A stretch of DNA of 64,000 bases, taken from assembly GCA_001513155.1 (NCBI GenBank), contig LFSR01000051.1:1-64000 (forward strand), given 5' to 3'. Both the position numbers and the translations under genes were made by a program. Positions 35,113 to 45,559 of the stretch are shown piece after piece (the first letter of the stretch is position 1; each line of letters starts with the position of its first letter). Source of the stretch: Syntrophomonas sp. DTU018. Its GTDB lineage: Bacteria > Bacillota > Syntrophomonadia > Syntrophomonadales > Syntrophomonadaceae. Below the pieces are notes generated by a model, which searched no databases, was not told the DNA's origin, and worked only from the letters and a program-made list of their open reading frames with translations.

Positions 35113-35652
35113 TTGAATTTAGAAGAAGTAGAAGTATTATTTGACCGGGAACAAGTGATGGCTCGGGTAAAAGAACTGGGACAGCAAATAACCCAGGATT
35201 ATCAGGGAAAAAACCTGCTGGTAGTAGGCATTTTAAAAGGCGCTTTTATTTTTATGGCTGATCTTGTCAGGGAAATTGATCTGCCCTTGGAAATAGATTT
35301 TATGGATGTATCCAGCTATGGGGTATCCACAGTTTCCTCCGGCGAGGTTCGCATTATAAAGGATCTGGACTATTCTATCCGCGAAAAAGACGTGCTGATA
35401 ATTGAAGATATTGTGGATACCGGTCTTACTCTGAAATACATCAAAGATATTCTGACTAAACGTCACCCCCGCAGTATTAGAATTTGCTGCCTGCTGGACA
35501 AACCTTCCCGGCGCAAGGCCGACATTGCTCCTGAGTATGTTGGCTTCGTTATTCCCGATAAATTTATCGTAGGCTATGGATTGGATTATGCGGAACAATA
35601 CCGGAATTACCCGGCAGTGTGTGTTCTGAAACCATCAGTTTATGAGAAATAG
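35113..35652 (+). CDS. hpt: Hypoxanthine phosphoribosyltransferase
   Basis: Salvages hypoxanthine and guanine to IMP and GMP using PRPP. 179 residues, TTG start 7 bases after AAGGAGGG. The PRPP loop is [17 protein letters not shown] (about 95-111), and [20 protein letters not shown] is the N-terminal signature. The [20 protein letters not shown] segment binds the base. It is followed 10 bp later by guaA. Confidence 0.95.
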   Translation: MNLEEVEVLFDREQVMARVKELGQQITQDYQGKNLLVVGILKGAFIFMADLVREIDLPLEIDFMDVSSYGVSTVSSGEVRIIKDLDYSIREKDVLIIEDIVDTGLTLKYIKDILTKRHPRSIRICCLLDKPSRRKADIAPEYVGFVIPDKFIVGYGLDYAEQYRNYPAVCVLKPSVYEK

Positions 35653-35662
35653 AGGTGTGGCA

Positions 35663-37195
35663 ATGGACAGAGAGACCGTTTTGGTTCTGGACTTTGGAGG
35701 ACAGTACAATCAATTGATTGCCCGTCGGGTACGAGAGCTGTCCGTTTACAGTGAAATGGTTCCTTTTGATATCAGCTATGAGGAGATCCAGGCTTTTAAG
35801 CCCCGGGGAATGATCTTGACGGGAGGACCGGCCAGTGTCCACGAGGAAGGTGCTCCCCAGTGTGACCCTCGCATATTGGAAATGGGCATTCCGGTACTGG
35901 GAATATGTTATGGCATGCAGCTTATAGCCCAGTACCTGGGTGGAGAAGTAGGCCCCAGCCAGGTGCGGGAATATGGCCGTACCATTCTCCATGTCAGACA
36001 GGACAACCTGCTCTTTGCTGATCTGGAGAAGGACATGCAGGTATGGATGAGTCATGGGGATGCCATTCACCGTCTTCCTGAAGGTTTTGAAGTTATAGCT
36101 GATACTGATAGCTGTTCCTTTGCGGCTATCTATCATCCCCAGCGCCAACTTTACGGAGTGCAGTTCCACCCCGAGGTGCGTCATACCCTGCGGGGCATGG
36201 ATATCCTTCGGAACTTCCTGTTTAAGGTATGCGGGTGTACCGGCAACTGGGATATAGAAGATTTTATCAGCGAGACGGTGGCCGACATCCGGGCCAAAGT
36301 AGGAGACAAAAGGGTGTTGTGCGCCTTGAGCGGGGGCGTAGATTCGTCAGTAGCGGCCACTTTGGTTCACAAGGCCGTAGGTGACCAACTGGTGTGCGTA
36401 TATGTGGACACCGGTTTGATGCGTAAGGGAGAATCGGAACAGGTTATTGAAACCTTCCGCAATCATATGGGAATGAATTTGATATTTGTCCAGGCCCAGG
36501 AGCGCTTCCTGCAAAAACTCGCCGGGGTTACCGATCCGGAAAAGAAACGTAAAATTATCGGCGAGGAATTTATCCGGGTCTTCGAAGAAGAAAAAGCCAA
36601 GCTGGGGGAAATAGACTTCCTGGTCCAGGGAACCATTTATCCCGACGTAATTGAAAGCGGTACCAGGACCGCCCAGACCATCAAGAGCCATCATAATGTG
36701 GGCGGGCTTCCCGAAGATATGGATTTTCAGCTAATCGAGCCCTTGCGCATGCTGTTCAAGGATGAAGTGCGCATCGTAGGGAAAAAACTGGGCATACCCG
36801 ACGAGATACTGTGGAGACAGCCGTTCCCCGGTCCCGGTCTGGGAGTCAGGGTGCTGGAGGAGGTTACCCGGGAGAAACTGGAAATCCTCAGAGAAGCCGA
36901 TGCCATAGTACGGGAGGAAATAGCCAAAGCCGGTCTGGACCGGGAGATCTGGCAGGCTTTTGCGGTGCTTCCCCCCATTCGCAGCGTCGGAGTTATGGGT
37001 GATGCCCGCACCTATGCTTATCTTATTATAATAAGAGCGGTGATCAGCGAGGATGCCATGACAGCAGAAGTAGCCCGGCTTCCCTGGGAACTGCTGGACG
37101 TTATGGCCCGCCGCATCGTCAATGAGGTGCAGGGAGTAAACCGGGTAGCTTATGACATAACCAGCAAACCCCCCGGAACCATTGAGTGGGAATAG
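35663..37195 (+). CDS. guaA: GMP synthase (glutamine-hydrolysing)
   Basis: Aminates XMP to GMP. 510 residues from ATG 35663 after GAGGTG; an upstream ATG (35642) lies within hpt. The glutaminase triad is Cys82 in GICYGMQ, His169 and Glu171 in FHPEV. The ATP pyrophosphatase P-loop SGGVDSS is at 223-229, and the C-terminal dimerisation domain ends in KPPGTIEWE. It is grouped with hpt, just upstream of the purine biosynthesis operon. Confidence 0.96.
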   Translation: MDRETVLVLDFGGQYNQLIARRVRELSVYSEMVPFDISYEEIQAFKPRGMILTGGPASVHEEGAPQCDPRILEMGIPVLGICYGMQLIAQYLGGEVGPSQVREYGRTILHVRQDNLLFADLEKDMQVWMSHGDAIHRLPEGFEVIADTDSCSFAAIYHPQRQLYGVQFHPEVRHTLRGMDILRNFLFKVCGCTGNWDIEDFISETVADIRAKVGDKRVLCALSGGVDSSVAATLVHKAVGDQLVCVYVDTGLMRKGESEQVIETFRNHMGMNLIFVQAQERFLQKLAGVTDPEKKRKIIGEEFIRVFEEEKAKLGEIDFLVQGTIYPDVIESGTRTAQTIKSHHNVGGLPEDMDFQLIEPLRMLFKDEVRIVGKKLGIPDEILWRQPFPGPGLGVRVLEEVTREKLEILREADAIVREEIAKAGLDREIWQAFAVLPPIRSVGVMGDARTYAYLIIIRAVISEDAMTAEVARLPWELLDVMARRIVNEVQGVNRVAYDITSKPPGTIEWE

Positions 37196-37203
37196 CAGCC
37201 ACG

Positions 37204-37239
37204 CCCGCAAACCTGGTTATTAGGTTGGCGGGTTTTTTT
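37204..37239 (+). terminator. Terminator after guaA
   Basis: CCCGC and AACCT pair with AGGTT and GCGGG (37204-37232, one internal mismatch), followed by seven T residues. Confidence 0.85.
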
Positions 37240-37317
37240 ATTTTTTGCACCGAGCTGCTAATTCCTCCCAACTATTGTTATAATTTATAATAGTGGGTAT
37301 CTGTGGGGGGGGTTTGT

Positions 37318-37608
37318 TTGAAAGAAGCATTTCGCCGGATGAACACCATGGCCTACCAGCTGGAACAGGCTTATGCAGAAGGAATCTTAGACAAAGAGGT
37401 TTTGAGGAAGATTCTTGATGTATTGGAGGATTATATCGATTGGTACATACAATATGAACAATACCGGCAGCTGCAGGATTATTACAAGATGATAGAGCGA
37501 GAAACCCAGGGCAGTGTTATACAGCAGGTTATGGTTATCCTGCAGGAGGAATCCGAGGAGGATGTGATGTACCGGGAGTATATAAAAAGTCTGCCTGAGG
37601 GACTATGA
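37318..37608 (+). CDS. Small helical hypothetical protein
   Basis: 96 residues from TTG 37318, 6 bases after a G8 run; GTG 37303 lies before that run. It is predicted all-helical, rich in Glu, Gln and Tyr (EDYIDWYIQYEQYRQLQDYY), with no signal or membrane segment. Two TATAAT hexamers (37279-37284, 37286-37291) lie upstream without a clear -35. I do not recognise a family. Confidence 0.6.
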   Translation: MKEAFRRMNTMAYQLEQAYAEGILDKEVLRKILDVLEDYIDWYIQYEQYRQLQDYYKMIERETQGSVIQQVMVILQEESEEDVMYREYIKSLPEGL

Positions 37609-37687
37609 TATCAGGTAAAGAGCTGGAAGTATAATTGCAGCGGGGAAAAGGCAATAATCTCGGAAAAAGCAGAACAGGAGTGGAGGT

Positions 37688-37936
37688 ATGCAACCAGAGG
37701 TTCCCAATTCTGCGGAGAGGTTAAATTGTTATTTCCCCCAGCGAAGTTCTCAGCATAATTCCCTGGATGACTTGATTCAGACCTTGGCGGAAACATTGAT
37801 AGAACGGTTGGACAATATATGCAGCAGTGAAATCCTGGAGCGGCTGAGCAGAATACCTGATCCGGAATTACAGCAGGAAACCATGCTGCTCCAACAGGAA
37901 ATACAGCGGCTCAAAGACCGTCTCAGCCAAATTTAA
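37688..37936 (+). CDS. Small hypothetical protein with C-terminal coiled coil
   Basis: 82 residues, ATG after GGAGG. The C-terminal half (ILERLSRIPDPELQQETMLL and QQEIQRLKDRLSQI) has heptad-like spacing of a coiled coil. It lies between a helical hypothetical gene and the purine leader. Function unknown. Confidence 0.55.
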   Translation: MQPEVPNSAERLNCYFPQRSSQHNSLDDLIQTLAETLIERLDNICSSEILERLSRIPDPELQQETMLLQQEIQRLKDRLSQI

Positions 37937-37974
37937 ATGAATACAGAATATTTGGAGAGATGCCAACGGTTTGA

Positions 37975-38003
37975 TTGACACCCGCCCTTGGCTTTGCTAC
38001 TAT
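37975..38003 (+). promoter_or_regulatory. Promoter of the pur operon
   Basis: A consensus -35 TTGACA (37975-37980), 17-bp spacer and -10 TACTAT (37998-38003), about 25 bases before the riboswitch. Confidence 0.8.
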
Positions 38004-38027
38004 CAGGATGTAAACATATATACGAGA

Positions 38028-38145
38028 AACTCGAAAGTGTGTCTAGGGTTCCGCATCGGCAGATGGACTGGTCCGAGTGACACAGGCACCAATTATGGGA
38101 GGTGCTACACCGTATAGGGATAAAAGCCCAGGCGGATAGGTTTCG
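38028..38145 (+). promoter_or_regulatory. ykkC-class riboswitch, probably PRPP-sensing (subtype 2b)
   Basis: The leader contains the ykkC hallmarks GTCTAGGGTTCCG, GGACTGGTCCGAG and AGGGATAAAAGCCC in order. Between the last two is an extra hairpin (GGCACC pairing with GGTGCT, 38085-38106) followed by ACACC. That insertion, plus the purine genes downstream, fits the PRPP subtype rather than guanidine or ppGpp. Subtype is inference from layout; class membership is secure. Confidence 0.85.
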
Positions 38146-38178
38146 GTTAAAGAGCCTGTCCATCTGGGCTTATTATTT
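38125..38178 (+). terminator. Riboswitch-controlled terminator before purE
   Basis: AGCCCAG (38125-38131) pairs with CTGGGCT (38164-38170) and the inner arms GGATAGG/CCTGTCC extend the stem, followed by TATTATTT. The left arm is the conserved AAAAGCCC end of the aptamer, so ligand binding and termination compete for the same bases. Confidence 0.75.
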
Positions 38179-38212
38179 AAGGGCATAATAGTTATCAAGG
38201 AGGTAGGCTGAT

Positions 38213-38737
38213 ATGCCCCGAGTGGGAATTATTATGGGCAGCGATTCCGATCTGCCGGTTATGAAAGAAGCCGGGGACATTCTGTCTCAATTCCAAGTGG
38301 ATTATGAGATGGTGATTTGCTCTGCTCATCGTTTACCTGAGGAAACGGCTCGTTATGCCTCTCAGGCTGAACAGCGAGGAATACAGGTTATTATTGCCGG
38401 TGCTGGCGGAGCTGCACATCTGCCGGGAGTAATTGCCGCCTATACAGTTCTGCCGGTAATAGGAGTGCCGATGAAGACCAGTTCCCTGGGGGGAGTTGAT
38501 TCACTTTATTCCATTGTCCAGATGCCCCGGGGCATACCGGTGGCCACTGTGGCTATAAACGGGGCGGCCAATGCCGGCCTGCTGGCAGTACAGATTTTGG
38601 CGCTGCAGGATGAGACCCTGCGCCAGGCTCTGGTGGACTACCGCCGGAAAATGGCGGAGGAAGTAAGAGCCAAGGATAAGCGCCTGCAAGAAAAAGGAGC
38701 CGAAGGATATCTCAAGGAGAAGGAGGGCAATAGATGA
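38213..38737 (+). CDS. purE: N5-carboxyaminoimidazole ribonucleotide mutase PurE
   Basis: Converts N5-CAIR to CAIR in purine synthesis. 174 residues, class I. GIIMGSDSDLPVMKEA (5-20) and ICSAHRLPEET (about 41-51) carry the active-site Ser and His residues. The C-terminal extension is lysine-rich. First gene of the pur operon; ATG after AAGGAGG. No purK is in the window, so the class and substrate form rest on the family only. Confidence 0.94.
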   Translation: MPRVGIIMGSDSDLPVMKEAGDILSQFQVDYEMVICSAHRLPEETARYASQAEQRGIQVIIAGAGGAAHLPGVIAAYTVLPVIGVPMKTSSLGGVDSLYSIVQMPRGIPVATVAINGAANAGLLAVQILALQDETLRQALVDYRRKMAEEVRAKDKRLQEKGAEGYLKEKEGNR

Positions 38738-40029
38738 TTGATCGCTACACTCTCCCGGAAATGGGCGCTATTTGGTCTGAAGAGAACAAGCTCAATAACT
38801 GGCTGCAAATTGAAATTGCTGCTTGTGAAGCCTGGGCGAAGCTGGGGAGAATTCCGGAAGAGGCTGTTGAAGTTATTAAAGCGAAAGCCCGTTTTGACGT
38901 GCAGCGGGTTAAAGAAATTGAAAAGGAAGTACGCCATGATGTGATCGCTTTCCTGACCAATGTGGCGGAAAACGTAGGTGAAGAGTCCAAATACATTCAT
39001 CTGGGCATGACCTCTTCCGATATTTTAGATACCGGTCTGGCTATGCAGATGCGAGATGCGGCCGACCTTATTCTGCAAAAACTGGAAAGCCTGCAGGCAG
39101 TTGTGGGTGAAAAAGCACACCAGTATAAATATACCCTGAACATCGGCCGTACCCACGGAGTACATGGGGAACCCACCACTTTCGGGTTAAAGATGGCTTT
39201 ATGGTATACCGAAATCCAGCGCAATATAGAGCGCCTTAAAGAAGCCCGCCGGGTCATTGCCTATGGAGCCATATCCGGGGCGATGGGCAACTTTGCTCAC
39301 CTGGAGCCCCAGGTGGAGGAATATGTCTGCCGCAAGCTAGGCCTGGAGCCCTGTCCGGTTTCTACCCAGATTATTCAGCGGGATCGCCACGCCCAGTTCC
39401 TGACCACCCTGGCAGTGATCGGCAGTTCCCTGGAAAAAATGGCCACGGAGATACGTAACCTGCAGCGTACTGAGATACTGGAAGTGGAAGAACCCTTTGC
39501 CAAGGGGCAGAAGGGCTCTTCAGCCATGCCCCATAAACGCAATCCCATGATGAGCGAAAGAGTAGCGGGCCTGTCCCGGGTCTTAAGGGGGAATGCCCTG
39601 GCGGCCCTGGAGAATGTGGCCCTGTGGCATGAAAGAGACCTGACCCATTCCTCTGTGGAACGGGTTATTATTCCCGACAGCTGTATAGTTCTGCACTATA
39701 TGCTGGATAAGTTTACCGACATTATAAAGGGCCTGATTGTTTATGAAGACAATATGTATCGAAACATTGAGATTACCCGGGGATTGATCTTTTCCCAGGA
39801 GCTTATGCTGGCTCTGGTGGGTAAGGGCATGCTGAGAGAAGATGCTTATCGCATTGTCCAGAAACATGCTATGGAGAGCTGGGCCAAGGGCCTTAATTTC
39901 AAGAAACTGGTTCTCCAGGACCAGGAGATAAACGGACGGCTTACACCTGAGGAATTGGAGAAAGTATTCTCATATGACATTTACAGAGAGAAAGTGGACT
40001 ATATTTTCCGACGCTGTGGGTTGGAGTAA
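38734..40029 (+). CDS. purB: Adenylosuccinate lyase
   Basis: Splits succinate from SAICAR and from adenylosuccinate, acting twice in purine synthesis. 431 residues. The fumarase/aspartase signature GSSAMPHKRNP is near residue 262, and the catalytic His is in GRTHGVHGEPTTFG. The start overlaps the purE stop by 4 bp. Confidence 0.96.
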   Translation: MIDRYTLPEMGAIWSEENKLNNWLQIEIAACEAWAKLGRIPEEAVEVIKAKARFDVQRVKEIEKEVRHDVIAFLTNVAENVGEESKYIHLGMTSSDILDTGLAMQMRDAADLILQKLESLQAVVGEKAHQYKYTLNIGRTHGVHGEPTTFGLKMALWYTEIQRNIERLKEARRVIAYGAISGAMGNFAHLEPQVEEYVCRKLGLEPCPVSTQIIQRDRHAQFLTTLAVIGSSLEKMATEIRNLQRTEILEVEEPFAKGQKGSSAMPHKRNPMMSERVAGLSRVLRGNALAALENVALWHERDLTHSSVERVIIPDSCIVLHYMLDKFTDIIKGLIVYEDNMYRNIEITRGLIFSQELMLALVGKGMLREDAYRIVQKHAMESWAKGLNFKKLVLQDQEINGRLTPEELEKVFSYDIYREKVDYIFRRCGLE

Positions 40030-40043
40030 AGGGGGACGCGATC

Positions 40044-40757
40044 GTGAAAATCCTGGACATGCTCTACGAAGGCAAGGCTAAAAGAATTTATGCTACCGAA
40101 GACCCCAACCTTTTAGTAATGAATTATAAGGATGAAGCTACCGCCTTTGACGGAGCCAAGAAGGGCATTATTGCCAGCAAAGGTATAGTCAATAACCGGG
40201 TTTCCTGCCTGCTGTTTAATCTTCTGGAAAAACACGGTGTGGCCACTCATCTGGTGAAACAGCTGGATGAACGCAATGTTCTGGTAAGGCGGATGGAGAT
40301 GATTCCCCTGGAAGTTGTGGTGCGCAATGTAGTAGCGGGCAGCCTGGCTAAAAGGCTGGGCCGGGAAGAAGGCCAGGTTTTGCCGGTGCCGGTTGTTGAG
40401 CTGTACTACAAAAGTGACGAACTCCATGATCCCATGGTAAACGAATCCCATGCCCAGGCTTTTGGCTGGGCTACCAAAGAACAGCTGACTGTCATGCAGC
40501 AAAAGGCCCTGCAGGTAAACCAGGTCCTGCAGCCCTTTTTTGACAGCATCGGTATCATCCTGGTGGATTTCAAACTGGAATTTGGCCTGGCGGACGGGGA
40601 AATCCTGTTGGGAGACGAGATATCCCCTGATTCCTGCCGCCTCTGGGACAAAGAAACTATGGACAAGCTGGACAAAGACAGATTCCGGCGAGACCTGGGA
40701 CAGGAGGCAGAAGCCTACCAGGAAGTGGTCCGGCGGATTGAGGCTGCGCTGGGGTAG
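40044..40757 (+). CDS. purC: SAICAR synthetase
   Basis: Joins aspartate to CAIR with ATP. 237 residues, GTG start after AAAGGGGG. LYEGKAKRIYAT (8-19) binds ATP, and LVDFKLEFGLADGEILLGDE is the second signature. It is followed by a 196-bp spacer rich in REP-like repeats before purS. Confidence 0.96.
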   Translation: MKILDMLYEGKAKRIYATEDPNLLVMNYKDEATAFDGAKKGIIASKGIVNNRVSCLLFNLLEKHGVATHLVKQLDERNVLVRRMEMIPLEVVVRNVVAGSLAKRLGREEGQVLPVPVVELYYKSDELHDPMVNESHAQAFGWATKEQLTVMQQKALQVNQVLQPFFDSIGIILVDFKLEFGLADGEILLGDEISPDSCRLWDKETMDKLDKDRFRRDLGQEAEAYQEVVRRIEAALG

Positions 40758-40953
40758 ATAATTTCTGCTTTATTACTCTGCTGCGGCTAATACTCCTGCA
40801 AAGCAGTGGTTAGCGGAAGTCGACATAGAGATCGCCACGGCACTTCGTGCCTCGCGATGACACAGTGCAGAACATTTTCACAGCGCCACGGTTTTCCTCC
40901 TGGTGATGACACCAGGTGGAGCGTCATTGATTTCAGCGAGGAGGAGTTATGTA
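40758..40953 (+). repeat. Repeat-bearing spacer between purC and purS
   Basis: Contains a REP hairpin of the same family as the MITE-like elements (40828-40862). It also has a 15-bp copy of the end motif GGCTAATACTCCTGC (40785-40799) shared with the palindromic element after hisIE. The rest (to 40938) is degenerate REP-like sequence. No gene. Confidence 0.7.
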
Positions 40954-41205
40954 ATGATACGGGCTAATATCTACGTCACCCTGAAAAAGGGCGTGCTTGA
41001 TCCCCAGGGGGAAGCCGTCAGCCGTTCCCTGCAGGTGATGGGATACCAGGGGGTACAGGAGGTTCGCATCGGCAAGTTTATCCAGATTGTCCTGGACAGT
41101 GATGACCCGGAAGCCGCTGGCCGGCAATTGGAGGAGATGAGTGACAAGCTCCTGGCCAATCCGGTTATTGAGGACTTTCGCATAGAAATAGTGGCAGGTG
41201 AATAA
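40954..41205 (+). CDS. purS: FGAM synthase subunit PurS
   Basis: Small subunit of formylglycinamidine ribonucleotide synthase, which bridges PurL and PurQ. 83 residues from ATG 40954, 7 bases after AGGAGG; a longer reading upstream runs into repeat sequence. [20 protein letters not shown] is the family opening. Confidence 0.93.
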   Translation: MIRANIYVTLKKGVLDPQGEAVSRSLQVMGYQGVQEVRIGKFIQIVLDSDDPEAAGRQLEEMSDKLLANPVIEDFRIEIVAGE

Positions 41206-41206
41206 A

Positions 41207-41911
41207 GTGAAGTTTGGAGTAGTGGTTTTTCCAGGGTCCAACTGTGATGCGGATTGTTACCATGTCATACGAAATGTTGCCCAACAGGATGTTGAATATA
41301 TCTGGCACCAACAGCATGACGTAAAGGGTTTTGATGCCCTCGTCCTGCCGGGGGGATTTTCCTACGGGGATTACTTGCGCACTGGAGCTATCGCCCGATT
41401 TTCCCCGGTCATGCCGGCAGTAATAGAGTTTGCCCGGCGGGGCGGACCGGTTATCGGCATATGCAATGGATTTCAGATTCTGTTGGAAGCCGGGCTTCTG
41501 CCGGGTGCCATGCTCCGCAACCGGAGTCTTACCTTTATCTGTGAAACGGTCAACCTGAGAGTTAACCGGACGGATACCATGTTCACCAATCGATATGCAA
41601 AAGACCAGATACTGCAGATCCCCATTGCTCATGGGGAAGGCAATTATTACTGCGATAACGATACCTTGAAAAGACTGCAGGATAATCAACAGATCCTTTT
41701 CACCTATTGTGACAGCGAAGGCCGGGAAACCGAGGAAGCCAATCCCAATGGATCAGTGGCCAATATTGCCGGTATCATCAACGAACAAGGCAATGTACTG
41801 GGGATGATGCCCCACCCCGAGCGCTGCTCGGAACCCATCCTGGGGGGCAGTGACGGGCTGGGCATATTCCTGTCGGTAATAGATTGGTGCCAGGGGGTGA
41901 GCAGGAAATGA
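41207..41911 (+). CDS. purQ: FGAM synthase subunit PurQ (glutaminase)
   Basis: Supplies ammonia from glutamine to PurL. 234 residues from GTG 41207, 5 bases after AGGTGA; GTG 41198 lies inside purS. It has the class I amidotransferase fold with [20 protein letters not shown] (nucleophilic Cys) and [10 protein letters not shown] (His, Glu). It overlaps purL by 4 bp. Confidence 0.95.
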   Translation: MKFGVVVFPGSNCDADCYHVIRNVAQQDVEYIWHQQHDVKGFDALVLPGGFSYGDYLRTGAIARFSPVMPAVIEFARRGGPVIGICNGFQILLEAGLLPGAMLRNRSLTFICETVNLRVNRTDTMFTNRYAKDQILQIPIAHGEGNYYCDNDTLKRLQDNQQILFTYCDSEGRETEEANPNGSVANIAGIINEQGNVLGMMPHPERCSEPILGGSDGLGIFLSVIDWCQGVSRK

Positions 41912-44109
41912 AGGAACTGACTTATCGCCAGATGGGACTGCTGGACGAGGAATACCAGCAGATCAAAGCCATTTTAGGCCGGGAACCCAATTACCTGGAA
42001 ACCGGAATGTTTGCCGTTATGTGGTCCGAGCACTGCGGCTACAAAAATTCCCGTCCCTTGCTGAAGATGTTTCCTACGGAAGGCCCCCAGGTTATTCAGG
42101 GTCCGGGAGAAAACGCCGGAATAGTAGATATTGGTGATAATCAGGCCTTAGTGTTCAAAATCGAGAGCCATAACCACCCCTGTGCCATTGAGCCCTATCA
42201 AGGTGCCGCCACCGGTGTAGGCGGGATCGTGCGGGACATTTTCACCATGGGTGCCCGCCCCATTGCTCTCCTGAATTCCCTGCGTTTTGGTGACCTGGAA
42301 AATGCCCGGGTACGCCAGTTATTTAGAGGAGTAGTGGCAGGAATTGCCGGTTATGGGAATTGCCTGGGGATTCCTACAGTGGGGGGCGAGGTATATTTCC
42401 ATCCTTCCTACCAGGAGAATCCGCTGGTCAACGCCATGTGTGTAGGATTAGTAAACCGGGATGAAATTGCCCTGGCGGTAGCCAGCGAAGTAGGAAGTCC
42501 CATTATGCTGGTAGGAGCCAAAACCGGACGGGATGGTATTCATGGTGCGACCTTTGCCTCCGAGGAACTAACGGACAGTTCTGCGGAAAAGCGTCCTTCA
42601 GTACAGGTAGGGGATCCTTTTATGGAAAAACTGCTGATCGAAGCCTGTCTGGAGTTGATCCGGGAAGACCTGGTGGCAGGGATGCAGGATTTGGGTGCAG
42701 CCGGACTAACCAGTTCTATAGCGGAAACTGCCAGTAAAAAAGGCTTGGGAGTTATGGTGGATGTAACCAAAGTACCCCTGCGGGAAGAAGGTATGACCCC
42801 TTATGAAATCATGCTTTCCGAGTCCCAGGAGCGTATGCTGATTGTTCCCCGCCCGGGCAAGGAAGAGCGCATTGCTGAGATATTTGCCAAATGGGGTTTG
42901 GATGCAGTAGTAATAGGCAAAGTGACCGGTGACGGCATGTTCAAAGTCTATGAAGGAGAGGTTCTGGTGGGGGAAGTGCCGGTAACAGCACTTACGGAAG
43001 GCTGCCCGGTATATGTCCGGCAGGGAATTGAACCTCCCTATTACCAAGAGCTCAAAGCCTATGATATTGACAATTTGCCGGATTACGACCTGCAGGAAGC
43101 CCTGCTCCAATTGCTGTCATCCCCTAATATAGCCAGCAAAAAGTGGGTTTATCGCCAGTATGATCACCAGGTGATGACCAATACCGTAATAGTACCGGGT
43201 GACGGGGATGCAGCAGTACTGAGAATTAAAAGTACGGATAAAGGAGTGGCTCTGACCACTGACTGTAACAGCCGTATGGTATACCTGGACCCCTACCGGG
43301 GCGGAAAGCTGGCCGTTTGCGAAGCCGCCCGCAACCTGGCATGCTGCGGAGCCCGTCCCCTGGCTTTGACCAACTGCCTTAACTTCGGCAATCCGGAAAA
43401 ACCTCATATCTACTGGCAGATGCAGAATGCTATCCGGGGAATGGCCGATGCCGCCCGGGTCCTTAACACTCCTGTAGTAAGCGGGAATGTAAGCCTCTAC
43501 AATGAAAGTACAACTGCCGCCGTGTTTCCCACTCCGGTAGTGGGCATGGTGGGACTCCTGCAGGATATAAACCAGCGCTGTACCATGTCCTTCCAGGATG
43601 AGGGGGACATGATAGTGCTCCTGGGCCAGATACGAACCGAACTGGGAGGCTCCGAATACCTAGCAGTCTGTCACCGGATCGAAGCCGGGGAAGTCCCTGA
43701 CGCAGATTTGGACGAAGAAAGCCGGTTAATAGAGATGCTGTTGGAATTATGTGCCAAGGGCTTGATCAAGTCAGCCCATGATATATCCGAAGGCGGCCTG
43801 GCGGTGGCCCTGACCGAGTCAGCCATTAAAGGGCAGATGGGATTTAGGGCAGAATTGCCGGGAACCGCTGAGCAGGTAACGCAGGTATTGTTTTCCGAAG
43901 CACCCACGCGAGTGGTTATGAGCCTGGCAGCGGAAAATCTTGAGGCAGTTGAAGAGATTGCGTCCCGGTATCAGCTGCCGTTGACGATTTTGGGACGAGT
44001 GGGAGGCAGGCGCCTGATGATTAGTAATGGTGGTCATATGTTAATTGATTTGGACCTGGACCAAGCAGCTAAAACTTGGGGGGAGGCACTGACATGTATT
44101 ATGAAGTAG
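41908..44109 (+). CDS. purL: FGAM synthase subunit PurL (small type)
   Basis: ATP-dependent synthetase subunit of 733 residues, the small form that works with PurS and PurQ. The conserved [20 protein letters not shown] and the [14 protein letters not shown] segment lie in the two halves of the duplicated AIRS-like fold. Its start overlaps the purQ stop as ATGA, and its end overlaps purF. Confidence 0.96.
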   Translation: MKELTYRQMGLLDEEYQQIKAILGREPNYLETGMFAVMWSEHCGYKNSRPLLKMFPTEGPQVIQGPGENAGIVDIGDNQALVFKIESHNHPCAIEPYQGAATGVGGIVRDIFTMGARPIALLNSLRFGDLENARVRQLFRGVVAGIAGYGNCLGIPTVGGEVYFHPSYQENPLVNAMCVGLVNRDEIALAVASEVGSPIMLVGAKTGRDGIHGATFASEELTDSSAEKRPSVQVGDPFMEKLLIEACLELIREDLVAGMQDLGAAGLTSSIAETASKKGLGVMVDVTKVPLREEGMTPYEIMLSESQERMLIVPRPGKEERIAEIFAKWGLDAVVIGKVTGDGMFKVYEGEVLVGEVPVTALTEGCPVYVRQGIEPPYYQELKAYDIDNLPDYDLQEALLQLLSSPNIASKKWVYRQYDHQVMTNTVIVPGDGDAAVLRIKSTDKGVALTTDCNSRMVYLDPYRGGKLAVCEAARNLACCGARPLALTNCLNFGNPEKPHIYWQMQNAIRGMADAARVLNTPVVSGNVSLYNESTTAAVFPTPVVGMVGLLQDINQRCTMSFQDEGDMIVLLGQIRTELGGSEYLAVCHRIEAGEVPDADLDEESRLIEMLLELCAKGLIKSAHDISEGGLAVALTESAIKGQMGFRAELPGTAEQVTQVLFSEAPTRVVMSLAAENLEAVEEIASRYQLPLTILGRVGGRRLMISNGGHMLIDLDLDQAAKTWGEALTCIMK

Positions 44110-45488
44110 AGGAAAAGTTCAAAGAGGAATGCGGGGTATTCGGCATATACATCAACAACCCGGAAAACATGACCGATGCGGCCCGCTCAGCTTTTTACGG
44201 CCTTTACGCCCTACAACATCGCGGCCAGGAGAGTGCAGGCATTGCCGTTTCCAATGGCCGGAACATTCAGATTCACAAAGGGGTAGGCCTGGTATCTGAT
44301 GTTTTCACGCCGGAACAGATTGATAACATGAAAGGTCATATCGCTATCGGGCATGTACGGTATTCCACCACCGGTGAGAGCGGATTGATCAACGCTCAAC
44401 CCCTGGTATTTCACTATTTGCAGGGCACGGTGGCCTTGGCCCACAATGGCAACCTGACCAACAATACGGTGATGAGAAGAAGACTAGCTACCTATGGGTC
44501 CATTTTTCAGACCACTACCGATACAGAAATAATAGCCAACCTTTTAGCTCGCTACTCCCTGGATAAAATGGAAGACGCTCTGGCTAAATGCATGATCGAC
44601 CTGAAGGGAGCCTTTGCCCTGGTAATAATGACCGAGGATACCCTGGTGGGAGTACGGGACCCTATGGGAATAAGACCCCTGTGCCTGGGTGAAATAAACG
44701 GCAATTATGTGCTGGCTTCCGAATCCGCGGCTCTGGATACCATAGGAGCTGAGCTGATCCGGGATGTCAACCCGGGCGAAATTATAGTAATCAATAAGGA
44801 TGGGCTAAAGACCCAGCAGGTGGTCAACTCTCCCGGCCGAGCCCACTGTATTTTTGAATATATCTATTTTGCCCGGCCGGACAGCACCATTGACGGCATC
44901 AACGTATACCGCAGCCGGAGGCAGATGGGCCGCCAGCTGGCCAGGGAATGCCGGGACCTGGATGTAGATTTGGTTATATCAGTTCCTGACTCAGGAACGG
45001 CAGCAGCCCTGGGCTTTGCAGAGGAAGCCGGGATTCCCTTCGAAGAAGGGCTGATGAAGAATCGCTATGTGGGGCGGACCTTTATCCAGCCCACCCAGAA
45101 GATGCGGGAATTGGGAGTTAGATTGAAATTAAACGCCATTGCTGAGATTGTCCAGGGCAAACGTATCGTGATGGTGGATGATTCTATCGTACGGGGAACT
45201 ACCAGCAAAAAAATTATCCAAATGCTGCGTATGGCTGGAGCTACCGAAGTGCATATGGCGGTGGCTTCACCTCCCACCAGACACCCATGCTATTATGGGA
45301 TCGATACTTCCCGGCGGGAAGAACTAATAGCCAGCACTATGGAACCTGATGAAATAAGGGATTTTATCGGTGCTGACAGTCTGCACTATCTCACTATGGA
45401 GGGCATGCTGCAGGCATTGCAGCAGGGCGAACCCTGTTTTTGTAAGGCCTGCTTCGACGGGTGTTATCCGGTGCCTTATGAAGAATAG
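44094..45488 (+). CDS. purF: Amidophosphoribosyltransferase PurF
   Basis: First committed step of purine synthesis, PRPP to phosphoribosylamine. 464 residues from ATG 44094 after GGGAGG. A propeptide of 12 residues precedes Cys13 (EECGVFG), the N-terminal nucleophile after cleavage. Iron-sulfur ligands typical of the Bacillus type are visible as [19 protein letters not shown] and the C-terminal [26 protein letters not shown] is the PRPP-binding loop. Confidence 0.96.
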   Translation: MYYEVEEKFKEECGVFGIYINNPENMTDAARSAFYGLYALQHRGQESAGIAVSNGRNIQIHKGVGLVSDVFTPEQIDNMKGHIAIGHVRYSTTGESGLINAQPLVFHYLQGTVALAHNGNLTNNTVMRRRLATYGSIFQTTTDTEIIANLLARYSLDKMEDALAKCMIDLKGAFALVIMTEDTLVGVRDPMGIRPLCLGEINGNYVLASESAALDTIGAELIRDVNPGEIIVINKDGLKTQQVVNSPGRAHCIFEYIYFARPDSTIDGINVYRSRRQMGRQLARECRDLDVDLVISVPDSGTAAALGFAEEAGIPFEEGLMKNRYVGRTFIQPTQKMRELGVRLKLNAIAEIVQGKRIVMVDDSIVRGTTSKKIIQMLRMAGATEVHMAVASPPTRHPCYYGIDTSRREELIASTMEPDEIRDFIGADSLHYLTMEGMLQALQQGEPCFCKACFDGCYPVPYEE

Positions 45489-45516
45489 AAGGCTGGCCTT
45501 TTGGGGCCGGCCTTTA
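45489..45516 (+). terminator. Hairpin between purF and purM
   Basis: GGCTGGCC (45491-45498) pairs with GGCCGGCC (45505-45512), then TTTA. It resembles a weak terminator or an mRNA-processing site; the operon appears to continue, so it may set expression of the distal genes. Confidence 0.45.
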
Positions 45517-45559
45517 CGCTATAAACATTGCAGCAATGGAGAGGCAAAGGAGGTATATA

